From assembly GCA_947459215.1 (NCBI GenBank), contig CANHCQ010000016.1:1-64000 (forward strand): a DNA stretch of 64,000 nt. The letters run 5' to 3'. Origin of the DNA: Phycisphaerales bacterium. Its GTDB lineage: Bacteria; Planctomycetota; Phycisphaerae; Phycisphaerales; UBA1924. Made by a program: the position numbers and the translations under genes. Shown here piece by piece: positions 32,792 to 41,785 of this stretch (the stretch's first letter is position 1; each line of letters opens with the position of its first letter). The notes beneath the pieces were generated by a model, which did no database searches, was not told the DNA's origin, and was given only the letters and a program-made list of their open reading frames with translations.

Positions 32792-35266
32792 CTAGCGATC
32801 GACCGTCATCTTCCAGCACCGATGGATGCGCTCGTTGCGGTAGTCTTCGGGCACCGTGCGGCGGGAGATCTCGATGGACTGAAGACCCAGCGCGGCAACG
32901 CCTTCTTCGTCGAGCTTGAAGGTGCGGAAGTTGTTGGAGAAGAAGATCGTGCCGCCGCGGCTCATCAGCGGCGTGAGCAGCGCGAGCAGCTCGATATGGC
33001 GGGACTGCACTTCCCAGTCGGCCTCGGTCATCTTGCTGTTGGAGAACGTGGGCGGATCGACGATGGCGAGGTCGTAGACACCCTCGGGATCCTGCGGGTG
33101 CTGGGCGAGGAAATCCATCGTGTCGGCGCGAACGAGGCGGTGGGCGGCGTTTGACTGAGCGCCCACGCCACGGATGTTGTTGAGAGCGAAGTTGCGGGCG
33201 GTCCAGTCGAGGTAGGTGTTCGACAGGTCCACACTGGTCGTGGTCTCCGCGCCGCCCGCCGCGGCGTACACCGAGAAGCTGCCGGTGTAGCAGAAGAGGT
33301 TGAGCACACGCTCGCCCTGGGCGATGTTGCGCACCATCGCCCGCGTGTTGCGGTGATCGAGAAAGAGCCCCGTGTCGGTGTAATCGGTGAGGTTGACCTC
33401 GAAGCGAAGGCCGGCCTCGCGGACGGGGATGATGATCCCGGCGTCGTCCTGGCGTTCGTGCTGGGAGAGGCCGCGCTGCTTGGGGCGGTCTTTCATGTGC
33501 ACGTTCGCGAGCGGGATCTCCAGGATCGCCGCGGTGCGTTTCGAGATCTCGTCTTTCCACTCGGCGTGCTGCGCGACAGTGCGGGAGTGTTCGCGTTCGA
33601 GCTCGAAGATGTGGGCGTGGTCCTCGTAGCGATCGATGACGACGGGCACGTCGGGGCAGTCGCGGTCGTAGAGGCGGTAGCAGAAGATGCCGCGGTCGGG
33701 CCAGCGGCGGAAGTGGCGGGCGCGCTTGGTGAGGCGCCCGGCGAAGTCGTCGAGCTCGCGGATGTCGCGCTCGCGCAGGCCGCCGAAGGCGGGAGCGGTG
33801 ATGGCGCGGAGCGGCGGCGGTCCGGCGGGGTTGGTGAAGCGGGGTTCGAGCGCGGGGGGGCGGGCGGCGACTTGGTTCCGCTCCTTTATGGATGGGCTCG
33901 GTGTGGGTTGAATCGGTGTGTTGTGAACCGGTTCGTCGTTCGTGGGAATCGCGTTGGTGTTGGCGGACTCGGTGGTCTCCGCGTCGCCGTTCGCCCACTC
34001 CCCGGCCCCGTCCCTCTGGGAGGGGGAGTCGGATGCATGCACTTCGAGTTCTGCCTCGTCTTGCGTATCGACTGGCGCATCGACTTGTGCCTCGTCTTGC
34101 CCTTCGACTGGTGCTTCGTCTCGTGCGTTGTCGCGCGGCGGCCTCGGCCCGAGGAACGTGTAGTACGTGCACTCGATCTGGGCGTTGAACATCTTGCGGC
34201 GGCGGGTGGCTTCCTGGCCGACGACGCGTTCAAAGTTGGGGTACGCCGTCAGGATGTGATGCGACCACGTCGGCAGGCGGCGGAGCACTTCGGGCATGAG
34301 GCGGTAGATGCGTTGGACGTCCTCGGTCTCGCCGAGGCGCACGCCATAGGGCGGGTTGGTGACGATGCAGCCGTAGTCGGATTTGCTGGAGAGGTCGGCG
34401 AAATCGCGGTGGGCGAAGTGGATGACGCGTTCGACGCCGGCTTGCTTGGCGTGGTGGCGGGCGAGCGTCAGCGCTTGCTCGTCGATGTCACTGGCGTGGA
34501 TGGTGACGGGCAGCGTGTCTTTGGCTTTGTCGTCGGCTTCCTGGTCAGCCTCGTCCCAGATGGTCTCGGGGATCGCTGGCCAGTGGGCGCAGTCGAAGTC
34601 GCGGCCGCGGCCGGGGGCGAGATTCATCGCGAGCATCGCGGCCTCGATTGCGATCGTGCCGCTGCCGCAGAATGGGTCGACAAGGGCGCGGTGGGGGCGC
34701 CAGACGCTGAGCAGGACGAGCCCCGCGGCCAGCGTCTCTTTGAGCGCGGCCTCGCCGACGAGATCGCGGTAGCCGCGCTTGTGCAGGCCCACGCCGCTGG
34801 TGTCGATGGTGAGCGAGGCGACGTCTTCGAGCAATCCAACTTCAATCACCGTGCGGCTGCCGGATTCCGGCAGCACGTTCACGCGGTGGGCGGACAGCAG
34901 TCGCTCGACGATGGCCTTCTTCACCGTGCGTTGGACGGCGGGGACGCTGCTGAGCTGACTCTTGACGCTGCGGCCGTTGACGGGGAACTCGCCGTCGGGC
35001 GCGATCCAGCGTTCCCACGGAAGTGTCTTGGTCGTATCGAATAGCGCGTCGAAGTCGGGACACTCGAACTGGGCGACGCGGAGCAGGACGCGGTCGGCGG
35101 CGCGGAGCCACAGGTTGGCGCGGGCGATGGCGAGGGCGTCGCCGCGGAAATGGATGCGGCCGGTGGAGATGATGCGGGGCTCGTACCCGAGCCATTCGAG
35201 TTCACGCGCGACGACAGCCTCCAGGCCGAAGGAGGTGGTGGCGACGAGATCGAAGAGTTCGGGCAT
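32792..35266 (-). CDS. rlmKL: Bifunctional 23S rRNA methyltransferase RlmKL
   Basis: 824-residue fusion of the two enzymes that methylate 23S rRNA G2445 (RlmL half) and G2069 (RlmK half). The N-terminal part has a THUMP-like region and MTase core DPFCGSGTIAIEAA (near residue 195) with IVTNPPYGVRL (near 305). A long acidic, Gln/Asp/Glu-rich linker (~370-470, DEAPVEGQDEAQVDAPV) is not found in the E. coli enzyme. The C-terminal half has FRRWPDRGIFCYRLYDRD, VLNLFCYTGSFSVYAAAGG (near 655) and LAIVDPPTFSNSKM. Converges with the ABC gene. ATG 35266; no Shine-Dalgarno and no TAnnnT hexamer at 5-8 nt. Confidence 0.9.
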   Translation of the reverse strand: MPELFDLVATTSFGLEAVVARELEWLGYEPRIISTGRIHFRGDALAIARANLWLRAADRVLLRVAQFECPDFDALFDTTKTLPWERWIAPDGEFPVNGRSVKSQLSSVPAVQRTVKKAIVERLLSAHRVNVLPESGSRTVIEVGLLEDVASLTIDTSGVGLHKRGYRDLVGEAALKETLAAGLVLLSVWRPHRALVDPFCGSGTIAIEAAMLAMNLAPGRGRDFDCAHWPAIPETIWDEADQEADDKAKDTLPVTIHASDIDEQALTLARHHAKQAGVERVIHFAHRDFADLSSKSDYGCIVTNPPYGVRLGETEDVQRIYRLMPEVLRRLPTWSHHILTAYPNFERVVGQEATRRRKMFNAQIECTYYTFLGPRPPRDNARDEAPVEGQDEAQVDAPVDTQDEAELEVHASDSPSQRDGAGEWANGDAETTESANTNAIPTNDEPVHNTPIQPTPSPSIKERNQVAARPPALEPRFTNPAGPPPLRAITAPAFGGLRERDIRELDDFAGRLTKRARHFRRWPDRGIFCYRLYDRDCPDVPVVIDRYEDHAHIFELEREHSRTVAQHAEWKDEISKRTAAILEIPLANVHMKDRPKQRGLSQHERQDDAGIIIPVREAGLRFEVNLTDYTDTGLFLDHRNTRAMVRNIAQGERVLNLFCYTGSFSVYAAAGGAETTTSVDLSNTYLDWTARNFALNNIRGVGAQSNAAHRLVRADTMDFLAQHPQDPEGVYDLAIVDPPTFSNSKMTEADWEVQSRHIELLALLTPLMSRGGTIFFSNNFRTFKLDEEGVAALGLQSIEISRRTVPEDYRNERIHRCWKMTVDR

Positions 35267-35434
35267 CGGGTGATCGTTGGGGGGCGAGACCTCCCGCGCG
35301 GTTGGGGCGTGGGGTTGTTCGGGGACGTGCGAGTTGTTCGAGGCCTTGCCGCGCGGGCCGAAGCCCGCGGCTCTGAGAAGAGTGTGGACACGCGTCGCGC
35401 CCGATCGGGTACGCTGTCCCGACAGGAGTCATCC

Positions 35435-35836
35435 ATGGCAAAGAAGCAGCAGATCGGTGAGATCGTGTGGCGGGACTTGACGGTGAAGGACGCGCCGCGG
35501 CTGCGGAAGTTCTATACCTCCGTCGTCGGCTGGAAAACCAGCGACGTGCCGATGAAAGACTCGGACGGCGAATACGCCGACTACTGCATGAACCTCGCGG
35601 GCAAGACACCGAAGAAGCACGGCGAAACCGTCGCCGGCGTCTGCCATGCACGGGGTGTGAACAAGAAGGTTCCGCCGCAGTGGATGATGTACGTGAAGGT
35701 CAAGAGCGTGAAGGCGAGTATCGCCAAGGCGAAGAAGCTCGGCGGCAAGGTGCTCGACGGGCCGCGGAATGTGGGCCCGATGGTCTTCTGCATCATCAAG
35801 GACCCCGCGGGTGCGGTGCTCGGCTTGATCGAGTAA
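35435..35836 (+). CDS. VOC/glyoxalase-fold protein
   Basis: 133-residue vicinal-oxygen-chelate fold protein. GEIVWRDLTVKDAPRLRKFY is the first beta-alpha module, QWMMYVKVKSVKASIAKAK the second, and VFCIIKDPAGAVLGLIE the family-typical closing strand. The usual metal-binding Glu and His set is incomplete, so activity cannot be assumed. AGGAG lies 7 nt before ATG 35435, and TACGCT at 35410-35415 is a candidate -10. Confidence 0.8.
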   Translation: MAKKQQIGEIVWRDLTVKDAPRLRKFYTSVVGWKTSDVPMKDSDGEYADYCMNLAGKTPKKHGETVAGVCHARGVNKKVPPQWMMYVKVKSVKASIAKAKKLGGKVLDGPRNVGPMVFCIIKDPAGAVLGLIE

Positions 35837-35857
35837 CGGCCGGACTGCCGTCACGCA

Positions 35858-36421
35858 TCAATGTCCGAGCGTGCGAGCGGTTTCGCGATACCGCCGCGCC
35901 ATCACGTCCAGCGAGGCGCTGATGATACGGACCTCGCCGACCACGTTGATGAAGTTCACATCGCCCGCCCATCGCGGCACAACATGCACGTGCAGATGCG
36001 TGGGGACGCCTGCTCCGGCGGCGCGGCCCTGATTGACGCCGATGTTCAGACCCTGCGGCTGGAGCGTGCGTTGGGCGAGTTCCGCCGCGAGATCGGTGAG
36101 TTTCCAGAGTTCGGCGCGTTGGTCGGCGGCGTAGTCGAGAAGAGTGGGGCGGGCCTCGCCCAGCGCGATGAGCAGGTGTCCGCCGGTGTAGGGGAACGCA
36201 TTGAGCAGGATCATTCCGTGCTGGTTCCGCACGATGACGTGGTTTCGTTCATCGAACTCGGGGTGTTGCCAGTAGTCGAGGAGGAACGAACCGGATTCGG
36301 TGCCCGTCTTGTCGGCTTTGGCCTTGGCCGCGGCTTCGGAAGGGCCAAGGGATTCGAGGTACTGCTGGCGCCATGGCGCGTGCAGGGAACGGGGGCCTGG
36401 GGCATCCTCGCGGGCGGTCAT
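35858..36421 (-). CDS. HIT-family protein (histidine triad hydrolase)
   Basis: 187-residue HIT domain protein, related to Ap4A hydrolase/phosphorylase-type nucleotide hydrolases. NAFPYTGGHLLIALGEARPT is the HIT entry and THLHVHVVPRW (near residue 145) is the HxHxHxx catalytic triad. A ~45-residue N-terminal extension (PWRQQYLESLG) is typical of this subgroup. TACACT lies 6 nt before ATG 36421, indicating a leaderless message. It is divergent from pepA with an 84-base gap. Confidence 0.88.
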   Translation of the reverse strand: MTAREDAPGPRSLHAPWRQQYLESLGPSEAAAKAKADKTGTESGSFLLDYWQHPEFDERNHVIVRNQHGMILLNAFPYTGGHLLIALGEARPTLLDYAADQRAELWKLTDLAAELAQRTLQPQGLNIGVNQGRAAGAGVPTHLHVHVVPRWAGDVNFINVVGEVRIISASLDVMARRYRETARTLGH

Positions 36422-36427
36422 GTCGAG

Positions 36428-36433
36428 AGTGTA
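36428..36433 (-). promoter_or_regulatory. Candidate -10 hexamer TACACT, leaderless HIT gene
   Basis: On the minus strand TACACT is followed by 6 nt and then ATG 36421. Confidence 0.4.
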
Positions 36434-36505
36434 TCGAATGTGCCTCCGCGAGCGGACTCGCCCGTAGACTTGACACTCGCGATTTCACTGTTCAAGGAGT
36501 TCCCG

Positions 36506-38113
36506 ATGTTCGATGCCATCCGCGTCGTTGAAAGTGCCCCGTCTCAGACCAAGAACCTCATCGTCGGCGTCTTCGCCGCCGACACCAGCGTGGACGAAAA
36601 CGCCAAGCCCGCGTTCGACGCCGCGACCGCAAAGGTCATCGCCGCGGCCGGCGGTTCCGACAACGCCGCCCACGCGATCGCGCGGCCGGAGTTCGAAGGG
36701 TCGATGGGCTCGGTGATCGACACGTTCTCTGCCGATGGCGAGACTCGCATTGTGATTCTCGGCCTCGGCAAGGCCGCGAGCCTCAGCGCCGACACGCTTC
36801 GCTTCGTCGGCGGCGTCGCGGGCCGCAAGCTCGCCGCGGCCAAGGCCACGAGCGCGACCGTCGAGTTGTTGCCCGCGATCAAGGCCGCGAATAGCTCCTC
36901 AGCCGCCGCTGCCAAGGCGGTCAAGGGCGCGAAGGCCGATCCGTCCACGTCCATTTCTCCGGCCGTCGCGGGCTCGGCCTTCGGCGAAGGTCTCGGCCTC
37001 ATCGGTTGGGTCTGCGATGAGTTCAAGGGATCGGTGACGAAGAAGAAGGGTGCCGACGGCAAGGAGAAGAACAGCCGCACCAAGCTCGACGTGTTCAGCA
37101 AGGACGCGGGCTTTGCCAAGGGCGTCACCCGCGGCCTGGGGCTGGCCGAAGCCGCGAACCTCTGCCGCACGCTGAGCCAGACGCCGCCGAACATCGCGAC
37201 GACGGGCTACATGGCGGAGCAGGCAAAGAAGCTGGCGAAGAAGACGGGTCTGAAGTTCTCGATCGTCGAGGGCGAGGCGCTCGAGAAGGAGCGGATGACC
37301 GGCCTGATCAACGTCGGCAAGGCGAGCGAGAACAAGCCTTGCCTGGTCCGGCTTGAGTACCGCCCCAAGGACGCGAAGAAGGACGCCAAGCCGCTCGTGC
37401 TGGTCGGCAAGACGATGACGTACGACACCGGCGGCCTGTCGCTCAAGATCAACAACGGCATGGTGGGGATGAAGCGTGACAAGGACGGCGGCTGTGCCGT
37501 GCTGGGCGCGATGCACGCGATCGCGACGGTGATCCAGCCCAAGCGCCCCGTTGTGGCGCTCCTGTCCATCGCCGAGAACAGCATCAGCGACGAGGCGTAT
37601 CGCCCCGACGATGTGATCACCTATCGCAACGGCGTGACGGTGGAGGTGACGAACACCGACGCCGAAGGCCGCCTCGTTCTTGCCGATGCCCTCTGCTGGG
37701 CATGCGAGAAAGAGAGCCCCAGTGCGATCATCGATCTCGCCACCCTCACTGGCGGCGTGGTGGTCGCGCTCGGCAGCACCTACTGCGGCATGTTCTGCGA
37801 GGACGATGCGCTGCGGGCGAAGGTGGAGGCCGCCAGCAAGGCCAGCGGCGAGCGCGTCTGGCGCCTGCCGATGCACCAGGAGTATCGCGACCTCATGAAG
37901 AGCCCGGTGGCGGACATTCAGAACAGCAACGCGAACCGCAAGGCCCACCCGATCCAAGGTGCGGCGTTCCTGTCCTACTTCGTGGACGAGAAGGTGCCGT
38001 GGTGCCACCTCGACATCGCGGGTGTGCATGTGGCCGACGCCAACAAGGGGCCTTTCGTCGATGGTCCGACGGGCTGGGGCACGCGGCTGTTGGCGGAGTT
38101 GGTGGACGCCTGA
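36506..38113 (+). CDS. pepA: Leucyl aminopeptidase (M17)
   Basis: 535-residue cytosolic M17 aminopeptidase, a two-metal enzyme removing N-terminal residues from peptides. The catalytic C-terminal domain has VGKTMTYDTGGLSLK (metal-binding Lys and Asp), MKRDKDGGCAVLGAM, and the PROSITE-type NTDAEGRLVLADAL (near residue 385). QTPPNIATTGYMAEQA starts the catalytic domain; the N-terminal ~170 residues form the less conserved domain. Near the end GVHVAD replaces the usual GTAW-type segment. AAGGAG lies 6 nt before ATG 36506, in contrast to the leaderless HIT gene read the other way. Ends 4 bases before the convergent zinc-ribbon gene. Confidence 0.93.
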   Translation: MFDAIRVVESAPSQTKNLIVGVFAADTSVDENAKPAFDAATAKVIAAAGGSDNAAHAIARPEFEGSMGSVIDTFSADGETRIVILGLGKAASLSADTLRFVGGVAGRKLAAAKATSATVELLPAIKAANSSSAAAAKAVKGAKADPSTSISPAVAGSAFGEGLGLIGWVCDEFKGSVTKKKGADGKEKNSRTKLDVFSKDAGFAKGVTRGLGLAEAANLCRTLSQTPPNIATTGYMAEQAKKLAKKTGLKFSIVEGEALEKERMTGLINVGKASENKPCLVRLEYRPKDAKKDAKPLVLVGKTMTYDTGGLSLKINNGMVGMKRDKDGGCAVLGAMHAIATVIQPKRPVVALLSIAENSISDEAYRPDDVITYRNGVTVEVTNTDAEGRLVLADALCWACEKESPSAIIDLATLTGGVVVALGSTYCGMFCEDDALRAKVEAASKASGERVWRLPMHQEYRDLMKSPVADIQNSNANRKAHPIQGAAFLSYFVDEKVPWCHLDIAGVHVADANKGPFVDGPTGWGTRLLAELVDA

Positions 38114-38117
38114 TCCT

Positions 38118-38927
38118 CTAGTTGAGAATCTTGGTCGGATCGTCAAAGTACTCGCCCTCGTCACGGATCGTGATGAGGGCTTTTCGTATCCAGCTGAACA
38201 TGTTGTAGTACATGATGAGCGCGATGAGAGGTGTCACGACGGTGCAGAACAGCAAGAAGAGCACGGGACCCAGCCACATCAGGAGCGATGCCCGCTTCAG
38301 GACCCGCGAGCTCGGAATGCGGGGCGATAGCCACTTGGTGTAGAGCATCGCCGCGAAGAACTGCACGATCCAGGCGACGCTGCCCGCAAGCCCCGCAACC
38401 GCGCTCAGCATCATGACTCCCTCGGCGGCCCCGACCTGGCCGGGTGTTGGAGCCATGAAGAGGGCAAGCCCTCCGAGCGCGATCTGCCCAATCGCGGCGA
38501 TCGCCGACACCACGATGGCCACGCGGAGAATCTGGCGCGGCTTTTCTCCACGGTTGTTGCTGAGCTGGCCCGGATCGGGCGATGCATAGAGGAAGTAGCC
38601 GTAGAGACCTGTCGCGGTCGCCGCGAGCGAGAGGATGCTCAAGGCGAACCCGATGCCCGCACCGCCGGCTATGCCCGCGAACATTACCAAGATGAATAGC
38701 ACGAGGTGAGCGAGAATGCCGAACATGATCAACGACACGCCACGCAGCAGCGTCGCTCGATAGTTATCGTCCGCGTACTGCAGCAGGTCGCCGCGCAGCG
38801 ATCGCTCCACCGCGACCCCACACTCGGGACAGCTGCCCGAGAGCGGCAATCCGTACAGGTCGTACGAACATCGAATGCACGGCTGATGCGTTTCGAGAGT
38901 CTTGGTGCCGGTATCGCTGGGGTGCAT
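38118..38927 (-). CDS. Zinc-ribbon multi-pass membrane protein (paralogue 1)
   Basis: 269-residue protein with an N-terminal zinc ribbon CIRCSYDLYGLPLSGSCPEC (two CxxC, residues ~17-36) followed by about six hydrophobic segments. No enzymatic motif. The next gene upstream encodes a diverged paralogue with the same ribbon and membrane layout. Such CxxCxYxLxGL ribbons are common in planctomycete membrane proteins of unknown role. TAGCTT lies 6 nt before ATG 38927. Confidence 0.72.
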   Translation of the reverse strand: MHPSDTGTKTLETHQPCIRCSYDLYGLPLSGSCPECGVAVERSLRGDLLQYADDNYRATLLRGVSLIMFGILAHLVLFILVMFAGIAGGAGIGFALSILSLAATATGLYGYFLYASPDPGQLSNNRGEKPRQILRVAIVVSAIAAIGQIALGGLALFMAPTPGQVGAAEGVMMLSAVAGLAGSVAWIVQFFAAMLYTKWLSPRIPSSRVLKRASLLMWLGPVLFLLFCTVVTPLIALIMYYNMFSWIRKALITIRDEGEYFDDPTKILN

Positions 38928-38933
38928 GAAACC

Positions 38934-38939
38934 AAGCTA
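38934..38939 (-). promoter_or_regulatory. Candidate -10 hexamer TAGCTT, leaderless zinc-ribbon gene
   Basis: On the minus strand TAGCTT is followed by 6 nt and then ATG 38927. Confidence 0.35.
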
Positions 38940-38970
38940 CCAAATTTTCTGCCGCAGCAACTTCTCCGAG

Positions 38971-39759
38971 CTACTCCCGCTGCGCTCGCGCGATCTTCCC
39001 CCGCCCCGACCACACCAGTGCCGCCAGCCACAGCGCCCCGGGAATCAACCCTGCCGGTCCAATCGCCGCGGGTACGAGCACGAACGGAAGAATCCGCCCC
39101 GCGGATCTCGCCCGGGAGAACAACGCCCGATCCGGCAGCCGTGCCGCAAACCAGCGGAAGAGGTTGCACAGCCCTGTCGCGATGGAAAGCCAAAGGCCCA
39201 AGACCAGCATGGCGCGAACCACGCCCGACGCGGCATCCAAGAGCGGCAGCAGAGGCGCGATCGGTGCGGGTGCCGCCGCGCCGCTGGCGGCAGCGACGAG
39301 AACGCGCACGCCGTGCACCACCGGCAACGCGAAGGCCGCCGCTCGCAGCGTGCGGGCGTTGCCGCGGGCCTGATCGTGCGCCGGAAGGCCCGGATCGTCG
39401 ATGGTGAGTTTCCAAACGCCGAAGGCCACCAGCGCCGACGCCGCGAAATCGAGCGACGGCCAGACCACCAGTGGGACGGCGTAGCGGAACGTGCCGAGCG
39501 TTGTGTATTGCAGCGCGCTCACGCCGCCGATGACCACCGCCAGAATCAGCCCCAGCAGCAGCACGCCCGCGCCGAGATGCAGAGCCGCGAGGTAGTCCGC
39601 CGACGCGAGCCCGAGGCGACGGCGTTCAAGGGAGCGCCGAACGGGGTGGGCGCACTCCGGGCACACCGAGTCGATGTCCAGCCCGCGGAGGCTGTACCCG
39701 CAGTTCGTGCACGGAGCGTCCACGGCAACGATGTCGTGCATTCCAGCGGCGTCGGACAC
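38971..39759 (-). CDS. Zinc-ribbon multi-pass membrane protein (paralogue 2)
   Basis: 262-residue paralogue of the downstream gene: CTNCGYSLRGLDIDSVCPEC at residues ~17-36, then about six hydrophobic segments and a basic C-terminus. Start: GTG 39759 is preferred over ATG 39741 because TAGCAT lies exactly 6 nt before the GTG, the same geometry as its paralogue. The two genes are 43 bases apart, yet each appears to have its own leaderless promoter. Confidence 0.7.
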   Translation of the reverse strand: MSDAAGMHDIVAVDAPCTNCGYSLRGLDIDSVCPECAHPVRRSLERRRLGLASADYLAALHLGAGVLLLGLILAVVIGGVSALQYTTLGTFRYAVPLVVWPSLDFAASALVAFGVWKLTIDDPGLPAHDQARGNARTLRAAAFALPVVHGVRVLVAAASGAAAPAPIAPLLPLLDAASGVVRAMLVLGLWLSIATGLCNLFRWFAARLPDRALFSRARSAGRILPFVLVPAAIGPAGLIPGALWLAALVWSGRGKIARAQRE

Positions 39760-39765
39760 GCGTTC

Positions 39766-39771
39766 ATGCTA
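39766..39771 (-). promoter_or_regulatory. Candidate -10 hexamer TAGCAT, leaderless zinc-ribbon gene 2
   Basis: On the minus strand TAGCAT is followed by 6 nt and then GTG 39759. It decides the start of this gene. Confidence 0.4.
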
Positions 39772-39773
39772 GG

Positions 39774-39806
39774 GGAAAGAAAAGCGGGGCCTCAGAGGCC
39801 CCGCTC
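39774..39806 (-). terminator. Intrinsic terminator after the haloperoxidase-like gene
   Basis: Minus-strand GC stem AGCGGGGCCTC (39795-39805 read in reverse) pairing with 39783-39793, followed by TTTTCTTTC. It lies 24 bases beyond the stop at 39830. Confidence 0.85.
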
Positions 39807-39829
39807 GCGATGCGATGGTGTTGGTGCGA

Positions 39830-41401
39830 CTACGGGCACAGAAGCCTTTCGTACGCCGTTGCAAAGAGCACAAAGTCGGCATCGTCCACGTAGTTGTCGG
39901 CGTTGAGATCGCCGGCGCAGTCTCCCGGCATCGCCGCGGTGCGGCAGTCGAACGCGTTGTACTGATCGGCGAAGAGCACAAAGTCGGGATCGTCGACGAA
40001 CGTGTCGGTGTTCATGTCGGCCTGGCACGGGCCAAGCTGCGACGGACGCAGCCGATGGTCGTAGATGAACTGGCCGACCTGGTTGCCCATGATGTTCGCG
40101 TCTTCAGCGTCCCAGTAATAGTGCACGCCGAGCCAGATGCGGCTCATCGCGTTCTCCCAGCCGGCCTGCGAGAAGCTGGTGAATGTCCGCGTCAGGTTCG
40201 CCGGGTAGCCCAGTGAGTTGTGCACCGCGAACTCGTCGCTGCCGATCGTGAACGTCACGTTGTCGGTGCCGAAGTAGTTCTCCATGATCTTGGCGTGCAC
40301 CGCGCCGAACGTGGCGTGACCGCTCACATACGCCGGGAACGGCGGCGTGAAGTCGTTGAGCGGGAGCCAGCCGGGGACCGGAGTGGTCAGCGGGTTGCTG
40401 TCGTCCTGCGTCTCGCGAATCGCGTCGATCGGACGCCACAGGTCCACGTTGGTCTCGTACTTGCAGTCCCAGGCCGACACACCCGCGTCGCCCAAACCGA
40501 TCGACACCAAGCCGAACAGCCGTGCGTTCTGCGAGAGTGTCAGGGTGTGATCCTGCGATACCACTTTGGTGATGTAGAGCAGGTGGCCCGGCGGCTTGTA
40601 GGTGCTGTCGCGGTCGTTGGCCCAGAACCACGCCGCCTCGGTCTGGTCGGCGGTCCGAAGGGGGCTGTTCCGCTCGCCCAAGTCCTTGACCCCGGGTACC
40701 GTCATGCTGCCGTTGATCTGTTTGGCATACTCCGGGCTGGCGACGAGGTTGGCCATGCCACCGAAGGTCGTGAGGCGAGTTGGGCGGAACTGGTCGCCGC
40801 TCTCGATGCCCCAGGGGATCACCGTTCCCCACTGCGGGCTGAATCCGGGCATGTTCGGCCCGTCGGGCGAGGGACGCCAGTCGCCCGCGTTGGTGCCCGG
40901 GACATACGGCGGCACCGGGTCTGAACCGTCGCCAAACCGATGGATCAGCATCTGATGCCCGATCGACTCCCCGTGCGCGATCCCGTTCGCCTTCGCCGGT
41001 CCCGCCGGAATCAACGCAAGCTGATTGTCGTACGTGGACTGAATCAGCACGCCGATCTGCGGGTTCTCGTCGCTCTGCATCGGGAAGATGTTCGACAGCA
41101 CCGTGTACGCCGCCGCCGCAGCAGCAGCCTCACGCGACGTCCCGGACGCCGGCACCGGCACGCCGTCAAGATACGGCTTGTGCGAAGTCGCGAAGTTCTC
41201 GACGCGGTCGATCGCGTTCACCGCGTCGTAGACCGCGAGGTTCATCATCGGGGCGCGACGGCTGATCGGTCCCGGTGGGCCGCCCGTCCAGCGGATGAGC
41301 TGCAGATAGACCTCGTTCCAGTCCGTCACCACATCGGCCTGAGCGACACCGGCGAGCGAAAGCAACGATGCCGCGGCGACGCGGCGAGCAAGCGTGTTTA
41401 T
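39830..41401 (-). CDS. Secreted vanadium-haloperoxidase/PAP2-like protein with dockerin-like C-terminus
   Basis: Exported all-helical protein of the vanadium-dependent haloperoxidase/PAP2 class. Motif set: NVDLWRPIDAIRET (phosphate/vanadate-binding region), PFPAYVSGHATFGAVHA with the SGH core, and SRIWLGVHYYWDAEDA with the catalytic His. It ends in two 28-residue Cys-to-Cys calcium-loop units and stops at LLCP. Start problem: the first in-frame TTG (41365) would begin inside the hydrophobic core of the signal peptide, while ATA 41399-41401 gives a complete n-region, INTLARR then VAAASLLSLAGVAQA. There is no ATG, GTG or TTG upstream before the stop at 41450. Reported here from the ATA codon; if ATA does not initiate, the gene starts at 41365. 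Cofactor and substrate are inferred. Confidence 0.75.
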   Translation of the reverse strand: MNTLARRVAAASLLSLAGVAQADVVTDWNEVYLQLIRWTGGPPGPISRRAPMMNLAVYDAVNAIDRVENFATSHKPYLDGVPVPASGTSREAAAAAAAYTVLSNIFPMQSDENPQIGVLIQSTYDNQLALIPAGPAKANGIAHGESIGHQMLIHRFGDGSDPVPPYVPGTNAGDWRPSPDGPNMPGFSPQWGTVIPWGIESGDQFRPTRLTTFGGMANLVASPEYAKQINGSMTVPGVKDLGERNSPLRTADQTEAAWFWANDRDSTYKPPGHLLYITKVVSQDHTLTLSQNARLFGLVSIGLGDAGVSAWDCKYETNVDLWRPIDAIRETQDDSNPLTTPVPGWLPLNDFTPPFPAYVSGHATFGAVHAKIMENYFGTDNVTFTIGSDEFAVHNSLGYPANLTRTFTSFSQAGWENAMSRIWLGVHYYWDAEDANIMGNQVGQFIYDHRLRPSQLGPCQADMNTDTFVDDPDFVLFADQYNAFDCRTAAMPGDCAGDLNADNYVDDADFVLFATAYERLLCP

Positions 41402-41785
41402 GGACTCTTCGCCGAGCTCCTCACGGGCCGCGGCCGTTGTTGCGGGGCCTCAGTTGTACCGCACAAACCGAAGCGATACAAGATCAAACCACGATGCCAA
41501 GGTGCTTCCGGACGCCGGTGTCAACGCCGCCGGGCTGCACTGGGTCGATCGCCTCATGCCGCAGCGAGAGCACCACAACGAACGGACCGCAGACCGGCGT
41601 GTGGTCGCGTTCTCGGACTACGAACGGACTAAGAACTCGTCAAGGTGCCAGCAAAATCAGACTTCATTAGGTGAATTTCGCCGCCGCTGCGGTACGTTCG
41701 CCCCGCAAGTTTGCGTTTCGAGCCCGTTCCGCCGGGCTTGGCTTGCGAGGAAAAGGGATTAACGAAAGGGTTGGGGGAGAGAACT
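41402..41785. other. Divergent intergenic region, no gene seen
   Basis: 384 bases between the haloperoxidase-like and PEP-CTERM genes. No convincing ORF. A relatively AT-rich stretch (41640-41690) contains an inverted repeat TTCA-TTAGG-TGAA (41663-41675), a possible operator, and TACAAC-like hexamers face the minus strand near 41456-41461. Probable divergent promoters; details unclear. Confidence 0.5.

Noticed and set aside
36470..36498. TTGACA (36470-36475) as -35 of pepA
   Set aside because: The matching -10 would fall on the pepA Shine-Dalgarno; spacing is not credible.
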